In this document: positions 24,567-32,035 of the stretch, piece after piece
Position numbering within the stretch: the first letter of the stretch is position 1
How the letters are laid out: each line of letters begins with the position of its first letter
Origin: an uncultured Nitrospira sp.
GTDB lineage: Bacteria; Nitrospirota; Nitrospiria; Nitrospirales; Nitrospiraceae
Direction of reading: 5' to 3'
DNA: 64,000 nucleotides
Assembly (NCBI GenBank): GCA_902500825.1
Contig: CABVRX010000003.1
Coordinates: forward strand, 154,142-218,141
The notes under the pieces: model-generated
The model's database searches: none
Told to the model about the DNA's origin: nothing
The model's input: only the letters and a program-made list of their open reading frames with translations
Made by a program: the position numbers and the translations under genes

Positions 24567-25528
24567 AGAAGCCTTCAATTCATTGTTGGGTCTACAATCA
24601 TCAATTGTATGGGATCGGTGACCAGGTGAGCTTTGCGGTCGCCGCATTCCGAGAACACGGCTATCCGGTTTCCATTGGGAGACAGCCGAGCCCTTCATCT
24701 CTGAATGTCGTTATTGAAGGGTTTCCCTCGGAAAGCAGTAGGGATGTGTTGCTGAATTTTTGCCGATCATCACGGAAACGAGTCGCAGTGATCATGACGG
24801 AGCATTTAGATTTCCAGCATGGCCAGGTCTATTTCCACGGCGCTCCGCTTGGCAGTCACAACGATTACATGCACTCCTCCACGATCCTGACACGGATGAA
24901 GCATCTGTTGGAGTGCGTGCCCTATCTCCGCTGTTTCTTCGTCTTGGGAGACTTACCGGAGTTACGGAATATCTCGACGCTTGTGCCGGGTATTGATGTG
25001 TGCGCCATTCCATTTCCCTCTCTAAGCGGAGGCCGGTGCGCAGCTGTTGCAACGTCTTGTGATACCGTTCACGATCTTGTATTTACCGGAGCCATGACGG
25101 ACTATCGCACCAAGCTGATCGCGTTGTTGGAGGCCGAGGGGTTGTCAGTGGCCTGCCCGCGGAGGTTTCTATCGAGGAATCGCCGCAACGCCCTCAATCG
25201 ATCGGGGAAAGTGATTGTGAACATTCCTCAGCGGGGAGGTTGGCAATGGCTGTCATTAATGCGAATTATCGCCGGCCTTCAAACAGGCCGCCCCACAGTC
25301 TCATTGGGAACACATGATGCCTCTCAGATAGCTTCCTGTTGTACCCAGTTGGATATTCAAGACCATGATTGGGTGAGTAAGGTGAAAGAGTGCGTCGATG
25401 GTTGGAGATCGCTCTACATGAGGGATTTCATGAGCTATGCCGCCATGGCGCAGAAGTTTGAGCGGGAAAAATCGTTTCCGCATGACATCTTCGAATACTG
25501 GGGTGTCACAGATAGAGTTTGCAGTTGA
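24503..25528 (+). CDS. Uncharacterised protein, possibly glycosyltransferase-like
   Basis: I do not recognise this 341-residue protein with confidence. The opening HCWVYNHQLYGIGDQVSFAV and the late stretch VIVNIPQRGGWQWLSLMRII with GLQTGRPTVSLGTHD have the feel of a GT-B or CgeB-like C-terminal domain, where the conserved part binds the sugar nucleotide. The start is unclear. GTG 24503 lies 64 bases inside the preceding gene with no clear ribosome binding site. A CTG at 24563 overlapping the previous TGA would match the coupling style of the locus but is a rare start codon. No copy of the small C-terminal domain is present. Confidence 0.55.
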   Translation: MAPRLEESRRFRRSVATRHPLKKPSIHCWVYNHQLYGIGDQVSFAVAAFREHGYPVSIGRQPSPSSLNVVIEGFPSESSRDVLLNFCRSSRKRVAVIMTEHLDFQHGQVYFHGAPLGSHNDYMHSSTILTRMKHLLECVPYLRCFFVLGDLPELRNISTLVPGIDVCAIPFPSLSGGRCAAVATSCDTVHDLVFTGAMTDYRTKLIALLEAEGLSVACPRRFLSRNRRNALNRSGKVIVNIPQRGGWQWLSLMRIIAGLQTGRPTVSLGTHDASQIASCCTQLDIQDHDWVSKVKECVDGWRSLYMRDFMSYAAMAQKFEREKSFPHDIFEYWGVTDRVCS

Positions 25529-25746
25529 GAAGGAGTTGCCATCCAGCCGTCCAGGTTATCAGGTGTTATTCAAGCCTTTAGCGTAACAATCAACTCAGGT
25601 GGCTTGATTACCGGGGAGCATTACCATCAGCTCCTAAGCTAATATCGCATTGTCCCATGGATGCTGTTCTAGTTATTCCAACTTGAAGGATTCAAACAGC
25701 TCTGCTTCTTTGATGCCACGTTACCATCCACAAAGGTGATAATAAT

Positions 25747-27165
25747 TTGGGCTCGCTGAGATTGATTCTGGCTCTATCGGTATTTTTTTGGCATATCCCC
25801 GGTCACCCTTTTCGCTTGGTTCATGGAGGTATCGCTGTCGAGGCATTCTTCATGATATCCGGGTTCTACATGGCGCTCGTTATTAATGAAAAGTACTCTC
25901 GCCTTCCCCACTCCTCATGGATTTCCACGTTTTACCAAAGTCGCATATTACGATTGGCGCCGACATATTTTGTTATTTGTCTAGTAGAAGGCCTTTTGTA
26001 TATACGCAGTAACACGCCGAATATCTTCTCAGGCAATGATCTGACTCTACAGGCAAGATCTGCGCTATTCTTTATGAATTTTTTCATATTTGGACAGGAC
26101 ACGTGGCAAACAATCCTGTCCCATTCCGCCACCAACATTCCAAACTCCTTTATTCAATCAGCGGTAAATTTCTTCGGCAAGAACGCTCTTGAACCTATCT
26201 ATATCTACATCGGTCAAGCCTGGTCGCTTGGCATCGAATTGATTTTTTATGCAATGGCTCCATTTGTCGTTTTATCTAGAATAAGAGTCATTGCGCTGTT
26301 TATTGCCTGCCTGCTTATTCGATTCTACTTCGTTGAACACGCCGATCTATTCCCCAACGACCCATGGCGTTCCCGTTTTTTCGCAAGCAATATGACCTTT
26401 TTCTTTTTGGGAACCATGAGCTATTGGATTTATGCCCGAGCTGTAAGTTTCGAGTATGCCAAGACCGTTGGTCGCATGGTGGCCATATTAGGAATGTGTT
26501 CCTTGATTGGCAGTGTGTATTTCGCTGGAGGCATGTTTCTTTTTGATGGCCCTGAGGATTACGACCAGATCAGGTTATGGATCTTTTATCTTTTGTTTAC
26601 AGCCGGAATGCCATTCCTGTTTATCCTGACGAAGGACATCAAGTGGGACAGCTATATAGGAGAAATATCTTATCCGCTATATTTGGTCCATGGATTTATC
26701 ATTGGATCGTTGAACTATTTGCGTTTCAGCCCATCTGTTAAACTCGCTCTCATCATCGCAGCGACACTGGCAATATCAACTGCCTTATTCGTGTTTGTTG
26801 ATCGTCCAGTAGACCGTTTTCGACATAAATTGACAACATCGCCTAAAACCATAGGCGTGCGGTCATCACTGTATAGGAGCGTTAGATATTCTCTTTCTGC
26901 TGTACCCGTCTTGCTGTTTCTACTTGTCCTATTCCGGCCCACTACTGAAGCCAGCCCCGTGCCGCATTTAATTAAAGAGGTTGGGCACTATAACATTGTG
27001 GCCTTTAATGGGAAATTTTATGGCATTCCGCAGGGTATAGCGGTTAACTGGCAGAAGGATGATTTGCTTGCCATTCGTGGAATGCTTGTCAGCACCACCG
27101 CAGAAAACACAGAACAATTAATTGTGATATCGCTCAAGGCTATTCAAAATACCCCTCAATTATGA
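25747..27165 (+). CDS. Acyltransferase family 3 membrane protein with C-terminal GYNIV-FGIP domain
   Basis: A 472-residue integral membrane O-acyltransferase (OafA/NodX type): SLRLILALSVFFWHIPGHPF with the conserved His, then GGIAVEAFFMISGFYMA, and about ten hydrophobic segments. It would acylate sugars of the polymer at the inner membrane. Unlike relatives that end after the last helix, it has a tail at residues about 405-468 holding one copy of the locus domain (HYNIVAFNGKFYGIP). The start is TTG 25747, supported by AAGGTGAT at about 25732. Base composition is clearly richer in A and T than its neighbours, which suggests that the catalytic part was acquired by transfer. Confidence 0.85.
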   Translation: MGSLRLILALSVFFWHIPGHPFRLVHGGIAVEAFFMISGFYMALVINEKYSRLPHSSWISTFYQSRILRLAPTYFVICLVEGLLYIRSNTPNIFSGNDLTLQARSALFFMNFFIFGQDTWQTILSHSATNIPNSFIQSAVNFFGKNALEPIYIYIGQAWSLGIELIFYAMAPFVVLSRIRVIALFIACLLIRFYFVEHADLFPNDPWRSRFFASNMTFFFLGTMSYWIYARAVSFEYAKTVGRMVAILGMCSLIGSVYFAGGMFLFDGPEDYDQIRLWIFYLLFTAGMPFLFILTKDIKWDSYIGEISYPLYLVHGFIIGSLNYLRFSPSVKLALIIAATLAISTALFVFVDRPVDRFRHKLTTSPKTIGVRSSLYRSVRYSLSAVPVLLFLLVLFRPTTEASPVPHLIKEVGHYNIVAFNGKFYGIPQGIAVNWQKDDLLAIRGMLVSTTAENTEQLIVISLKAIQNTPQL

Positions 27166-27374
27166 GTTTGCCGGCTCGCAGAGAGCTCTCTGTGAGGATT
27201 CTGAGAGACAGGGAGATGGCGATGGCATCCGAATCAGGACCACCTATTGAGCGGTGGATGGCGAAGCAGGAGTTGAAGGCCTCCGATGTGAAGCTGCTGA
27301 AAGCATTGAAGTATGAGAATAGCCGATCTGTCATATCCCACCTCGGTTGGCTGCCTGCGGGTCAGCCTTCATAG
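27162..27374 (+). CDS. Small hypothetical protein (doubtful)
   Basis: A possible 70-residue protein whose ATG overlaps the stop of the acyltransferase gene (ATGA at 27162-27165), the same coupling seen throughout this locus. The sequence is basic and helix-prone (RELSVRILRDREMAMASE, then IERWMAKQELKASDVKLLKA). No family is recognised, and its end overlaps the start of the next gene by about 60 bases. It may be a real small protein, the remnant of a longer one, or chance. Confidence 0.3.
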   Translation: MSLPARRELSVRILRDREMAMASESGPPIERWMAKQELKASDVKLLKALKYENSRSVISHLGWLPAGQPS

Positions 27375-28155
27375 TGTCAATTCTCATAGCGTGAGACATC
27401 TTTTCCGCCACAGTGCGATCGTCCGATGGGGCGCCGCGTTTCTTGGCCCCCACTTTTTTGCCAGCCTTGGAGCATTGCCTCGCTATCTCGGGGAATGGAA
27501 AACCTACAATAAGCAGGCCGCTGCACAGCAGATCGCTTTCCGAGATTCGTATCCATGCCTTGCTGATCGTACCGTGGCCACGCCGTTCGATCCGCACTAT
27601 TTCTTTCAGGCCGCGTGGCTCGCACGGCGGTTACAAGGATTCCGCCCGGCCTTTCATGTCGACGTCGGTTCCAGCGCGATGATGATCAATGTGCTGAGCG
27701 CCGCCGTGAAAACCGTGTTCGTTGATTATCGCCCGCTTCATGTGCGCCTTTCCAACTTTACGTCGCTGGCAGGAGATATTGTGCAATTACCATTTGTTGA
27801 TGACAGCATTGCCTCGCTGTCCTCCTTACACGTCATCGAACATGTGGGCCTGGGCCGATACGGCGATCCGCTGAATCCTGCCGGCAGTCAACTCGCTGCT
27901 TCAGAACTCCAGCGCGTGTTGATGCCTGGTGGCAGATTGTTCCTGTCGGTGCCGGTCGGACGCGAGCGGGTGTGTTTCAATGCACATCGAGTATTTTCGT
28001 TGAACACTGTCAGGGGCTTCTTCCAGGAACTCCAGCTCAAGGCGTTTTCTCTTGTTGACGATGCCGGGCGGTTCAACGAAGAGGTTCCACCGGAAGCTGT
28101 CGCCGATCTCGAGTATGGGTGCGGTCTTTTCGAATTTGTGAAGGCACATGAGTAA
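27313..28155 (+). CDS. DUF268-type methyltransferase-like protein
   Basis: About 280 residues. It has the features of the DUF268 group of SAM-dependent-methyltransferase-like proteins: FHVDVGSSAMMINVLSA (altered motif I), SLHVIEHVGLGRYGDPLNPA, ELQRVLMPGGRLFLSVPVGR and ERVCFNAHRVFSL. The start is uncertain; ATG 27313 has no good ribosome binding site and a GTG at 27391 is possible. The end overlaps the next methyltransferase gene by 8 bases. A role in modifying a glycan is inferred from context only. Confidence 0.75.
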   Translation: MRIADLSYPTSVGCLRVSLHSVNSHSVRHLFRHSAIVRWGAAFLGPHFFASLGALPRYLGEWKTYNKQAAAQQIAFRDSYPCLADRTVATPFDPHYFFQAAWLARRLQGFRPAFHVDVGSSAMMINVLSAAVKTVFVDYRPLHVRLSNFTSLAGDIVQLPFVDDSIASLSSLHVIEHVGLGRYGDPLNPAGSQLAASELQRVLMPGGRLFLSVPVGRERVCFNAHRVFSLNTVRGFFQELQLKAFSLVDDAGRFNEEVPPEAVADLEYGCGLFEFVKAHE

Positions 28156-28903
28156 TGGTCTACGAGCCTGGCTGGCTCAGAGTGAGCTCTTCGCCTATAA
28201 CGTCGTGCGGCGCGATCATTGGATCGCGCAACAGGCGGCGCTGGTTCCGAGCGGGACGAAGGTGCTGGATGTCGGCGCCGGGTCCTGCCCGTATCGTGTG
28301 CTGTTTGCACACTGCGACTATCGTACTCAGGATCTTGCGCCGTTGCGTGGTGATCAACTGCGACATGGCGGCTATGGGGCGCTCGACTTTGTGTCGGACG
28401 TGACGGCCATTCCGGTTCCTGACGGCAGCTTCGGAGTAGTGCTTTGTACGGAAGTCTTGGAGCATCATCCCGAGCCCATACGGGTGGTTCACGAATTGGC
28501 GAGGATTCTTCAGCCGGGAGGAACGCTCGTGCTCACCGCGCCGCTTGGATCAGGAATTCACCAAGAGCCGTACCATTACTATGGCGGCTACACGCCCTGG
28601 TGGTACGAACGATTCCTGAAGGCCGCCGGATTCGAGGAAATCAATGTCGAACCGAACGAGGGGTCGTTTCGATTTTTCGGGCAGGAATCTTTACGGTTTG
28701 TTCAAGCGACCAGTCCGTGGAGCGCGAGTCTCCCGGTAGGGATTCGGCTGCTCTGGCTTCCGATCTGGATCGTGCTCTTTCCCGTCCTTGCTTTGATCGT
28801 CCCTGTATTCTGCAAATGGCTGGATACGTTCGACCGCGAGAGGCGTTTTACAGTCGGCTACCATGTGACGGCGCGTCGGGCAACCATCGCCTGTTCCTCG
28901 TGA
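28148..28903 (+). CDS. Class I SAM-dependent methyltransferase
   Basis: A 251-residue methyltransferase of the Methyltransf_11 type. Motif I is VLDVGAGSCPYRVLF, the acidic residue after strand 2 lies in YRTQDLAPLRGD, and motif IV/post-motif reads VLCTEVLEHHPEPIRVVHEL with LQPGGTLVLTAPLG. A hydrophobic stretch near residues 205-225 (LLWLPIWIVLFPVLALIVPV) suggests membrane association. The ATG at 28148 overlaps the previous gene. It probably methylates a sugar of the polymer, possibly as a chain cap read by the Wzt tail; that is inference. Confidence 0.85.
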   Translation: MSNGLRAWLAQSELFAYNVVRRDHWIAQQAALVPSGTKVLDVGAGSCPYRVLFAHCDYRTQDLAPLRGDQLRHGGYGALDFVSDVTAIPVPDGSFGVVLCTEVLEHHPEPIRVVHELARILQPGGTLVLTAPLGSGIHQEPYHYYGGYTPWWYERFLKAAGFEEINVEPNEGSFRFFGQESLRFVQATSPWSASLPVGIRLLWLPIWIVLFPVLALIVPVFCKWLDTFDRERRFTVGYHVTARRATIACSS

Positions 28904-29032
28904 ATGTTCTTGATCATTCGGGAATATGAATGGATGCGATCACGTTATGTTGGAATGTTCTGCGCCGGGTCCGTCATGTCCAGAGCGTCGAGGTTCGGAA
29001 AGACAGGCAGTGAATATCAAGAATAGGGAGCT

Positions 29033-29782
29033 ATGGGGCTAGTCAGCCGACTTAGGCGGCGGTTCAGTCATTTGGCCAATTGGGCGATCGGATCTGAAAA
29101 GATCTCCTATGCTCAGTGTGGGGAAGATCTCATCGTCGATTATGTCTTGGCCGTGCTTGATGTCGGGAAAGTGTCCTACCTTGATATCGGCGCGCATCAT
29201 CCTCGATACCTCAGCAACACGTACTATTTCTATAGACAGGGTGGACGTGGTGTTTGCATCGAGCCTGACCCGAATGCCCTCAGGGCATTCAAACAAGCTC
29301 GCCCTCGTGATGTCTGTTTGCCGGTGGGCATCGGAGCTGTGCCCGGCACGGCAGATCTTTTCTTGATGACCACTTCGACCCTCAATACTTTTTCCCGTAA
29401 AGAGGCCGAGCGGTATCAGGGGTATGGGGCAGAGCGGATTGAACGCGTGATTCCAGTGGAGATCAAAACGGTCAATCAAGTTCTGGAGGAGTATTTCGAG
29501 TCGGCGCCGGACTTTGTGTCGATTGATGTGGAAGGGATGGATGTCTCGATCCTGAAAGATTTTGATTTCGAGCGGTTCAGGCCGAAGGTAGTCTGCGTTG
29601 AAACGCTGACCTATACGGAAGACGGAGGCGAGGAGAAAATAATCGAGCTGCAGAACATTTTGCAACAGAACGATTATGTGATTTATGCGGATACCTATAT
29701 CAATACGATCGCTGTCGATCGCCATGCGTGGATGAATCGGAAATTACTCCAGACCCGCAAGCGTGTTTCCACCGGACCGTAA
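29033..29782 (+). CDS. FkbM family methyltransferase
   Basis: A 249-residue FkbM-type SAM methyltransferase. Recognisable are YAQCGEDLIVDYVL, VSYLDIGAHHPRYLSNTYYF, GVCIEPDPNALRAFKQ, STLNTFS and DFVSIDVEGMDVSILKDFDF. Members O-methylate sugars and macrolides. ATG 29033 is preceded by AGGGAGCT. A 129-bp gap precedes it and a 126-bp gap follows, so it may be transcribed on its own or read through from upstream. Confidence 0.9.
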   Translation: MGLVSRLRRRFSHLANWAIGSEKISYAQCGEDLIVDYVLAVLDVGKVSYLDIGAHHPRYLSNTYYFYRQGGRGVCIEPDPNALRAFKQARPRDVCLPVGIGAVPGTADLFLMTTSTLNTFSRKEAERYQGYGAERIERVIPVEIKTVNQVLEEYFESAPDFVSIDVEGMDVSILKDFDFERFRPKVVCVETLTYTEDGGEEKIIELQNILQQNDYVIYADTYINTIAVDRHAWMNRKLLQTRKRVSTGP

Positions 29783-29908
29783 TGTCTTCGTGCATCAGCA
29801 TCCGATACGGACTTGCCGTACAGGTTGTGAGGACGATGAATTGACCCGTCCCGATGTACGTGAGCGATCTGTGCATCGTGCCCGATCGTGCGGAAGAATG
29901 TTTCATTG

Positions 29909-31123
29909 ATGCGCATCTTCTGCGTCTTTGGTCGACACAACTATGGCGATCCCATGCGTGGGGATGGGTATGAGTTCAAAAATTTTGTGCCTGCATTTCG
30001 GGCATTGGGACATGAAGTTTCGTTTTTTGATTCCTGGGATCGGTCTGCCTATTGTAACTTTGCGGAGTTGAATCGAGCATTTCTACGCCGAGTCGAACAG
30101 GAGCAGCCGGACGTGATCTTTTGTGTGCTCCTGGGTTACGAGTTGTGGGGGGAAACGCTGGATATTGTTCGGTCTAACGGGTCCGTTGCCATCGTCAACT
30201 GGGGTACGGACGACTCCTGGAAGTACGAACAGTTTTCGCGCTTCGTCGCTCCGCATGTCGATTGCTATGCGACGACCTATCCGAAGGCACTGGAGAAAGC
30301 GTCTTACCATGGGTTGGACAACTTCGTGCTGACTCAGTGGGGGGCGAGCCGGGACACGTTGGTTGAGCCGTTGCCTGCCCGGCGGTGCAAGTATCCCGTG
30401 ACGTTCGTGGGCAGTGCGTATGGCAACAGGAGGAAGTGGATCGACATCCTACGTGCTAGAGGCATTCAGGTCGCGTGCTTCGGTCACGGTTGGCCGGCCG
30501 GGCCGGTCTCTGCCGAGGATCTTCTGCGTATCTACCGTGAGTCTGTGCTCACCCTGAATTTCGGAGACTCGGGTATTCAATTTCGAGGGCTGTTGCCGTA
30601 CCGTAGTCGCCAAATTAAGGCGCGGGTATTCGAAGTGCCTGGTGCCGGTGGGTGTCTGCTCACTGAACCCGCTCAGTATCTTGAAAAGTATTTTCGCATC
30701 GGTGAGGAAATCGTCGTGTTCGATGGCCCGGATGAACTCGCCGAGCGCATTACGTATTTGTTGGCCAATCCTGAAAATCGGGACACCGTTGCCTATCGAG
30801 GATTTAAACGGGTCAGCAGCGAACATACCTATGACCGTCGATTTGAGGCATTGCTTGAAAAATTAGCTCCGCGGGTTAGTCGGCCCCCCATTCGTGCCAT
30901 CGATTGGCCGATCTTTGAACAAGCCGCCCGTCGCCACAGGATGGGACCATGGGTAACATTGCTCAGAGCGTTATGTGTTTCATGCGCCAGGTTGATTTGG
31001 GGAAAGCATCGCGGTCCACGTGCCGCGCGTCGTCTGGCCTTCGAGCTGTCCTGGCGTCTGCGGGGAGCCTGGACCTACAGCGCCGCCGGATGGCCCGGTC
31101 GGATGTTTTACAAGGAAAGTTGA
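29909..31123 (+). CDS. CgeB-like glycosyltransferase
   Basis: A 404-residue GT-B type protein. IVNWGTDDSWKYEQFSRFV, YPVTFVGSAYGNRRKWIDIL, LTLNFGDSG and IKARVFEVPGAGGCLLTEPA are the pattern of the CgeB/DUF3880 group of glycosyltransferases. ATG 29909 is chosen over an in-frame GTG at 29888. The TGA at 31121-31123 abuts the TTG start of the next GT2, with AAGGAAAG at the end of this gene serving as its ribosome binding site. Donor and linkage unknown. Confidence 0.8.
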   Translation: MRIFCVFGRHNYGDPMRGDGYEFKNFVPAFRALGHEVSFFDSWDRSAYCNFAELNRAFLRRVEQEQPDVIFCVLLGYELWGETLDIVRSNGSVAIVNWGTDDSWKYEQFSRFVAPHVDCYATTYPKALEKASYHGLDNFVLTQWGASRDTLVEPLPARRCKYPVTFVGSAYGNRRKWIDILRARGIQVACFGHGWPAGPVSAEDLLRIYRESVLTLNFGDSGIQFRGLLPYRSRQIKARVFEVPGAGGCLLTEPAQYLEKYFRIGEEIVVFDGPDELAERITYLLANPENRDTVAYRGFKRVSSEHTYDRRFEALLEKLAPRVSRPPIRAIDWPIFEQAARRHRMGPWVTLLRALCVSCARLIWGKHRGPRAARRLAFELSWRLRGAWTYSAAGWPGRMFYKES

Positions 31124-32011
31124 TTGAGCGCACCGCCTCTGGTCACTGTTGCGATGTCGGCGTACAACGCGTCCGGGACCATCGATCTTGCGTTGCGGTC
31201 GATTCTGACCCAAACCTATCAAAACTGGGAATTGATCGTCGTCGATGATGGTTCGACCGATCGGACTGCGGAGAGCGTGTCGCATGTGCAGGACTCCCGA
31301 ATCCGATTCATTCAAGAGCCGTCAGGGAATATGGGGCTCGCTGCACGGTTGAATCAGTGTGTGCGTCTCGCAAAGGGACAGTATGTCGCCAGAATGGATG
31401 CCGACGACGTGGCGTATCCTCAGCGTCTTGAACGACAGGTTCAGTTTCTTGAAGCTCATCGCGAGATTGATCTACTGGGAACCGGCGCCGTGATTTTCAG
31501 GGGAAAAGGCGAGATCGTCGGCTGCTATCCAACGGCAAGCTCACACGAGACTATTTGCCGAAGACCATGGTGGGGATTTCCGCTTGCTCATCCGACATGG
31601 ATGGGCAAGCGGGCCTGGTTCTTATCGCATCCCTATTCCGATGAAGATACTCGGTGTGAAGATCAAGTACTCCTTCTTCACAGTTTTACTCACAGTCGCT
31701 TTGCGGCGCTGGAGGAAGTCCTCTTGGGCTACCGTGTGGCTGAAATCGAAGCTGGAAAATTGGGCCGTGGGCGACTGAACTATTGCCGACGCTTAGTGGC
31801 GAGGGTCACTGACCTGTCATCATTGAAATGGGCGATGATGGGTTTTGGCGTGCATAGCATCGCTTTTTCAAGAGACGTAGTCCTCCAGTTTTGTCGCGCC
31901 AGTGGAAGCGGATCTCGCAGATCCTGGGGTTCTGTCGGCCAATCAGAGAGAGACCAGTGGCAATCCGTGTGGGCCGGAGTGGTGTGCGACCATACGGTTC
32001 TTCATGCCTGA
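31124..32011 (+). CDS. Glycosyltransferase family 2
   Basis: GT-A enzyme of 295 residues: VTVAMSAYNASGTIDLALRS, WELIVVDDGSTDRT, and the metal-binding MDADD in QYVARMDADDVAYPQR. The start is TTG 31124, directly after the previous stop, supported by AAGGAAAG seven bases before it. The last 30 residues are polar and Ser/Arg-rich without a recognised domain. It is followed after 24 bp by an asparagine-synthase-like gene. Confidence 0.85.
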   Translation: MSAPPLVTVAMSAYNASGTIDLALRSILTQTYQNWELIVVDDGSTDRTAESVSHVQDSRIRFIQEPSGNMGLAARLNQCVRLAKGQYVARMDADDVAYPQRLERQVQFLEAHREIDLLGTGAVIFRGKGEIVGCYPTASSHETICRRPWWGFPLAHPTWMGKRAWFLSHPYSDEDTRCEDQVLLLHSFTHSRFAALEEVLLGYRVAEIEAGKLGRGRLNYCRRLVARVTDLSSLKWAMMGFGVHSIAFSRDVVLQFCRASGSGSRRSWGSVGQSERDQWQSVWAGVVCDHTVLHA

Positions 32012-32035
32012 CCATTCAATGCGTTTGGTACGCTG

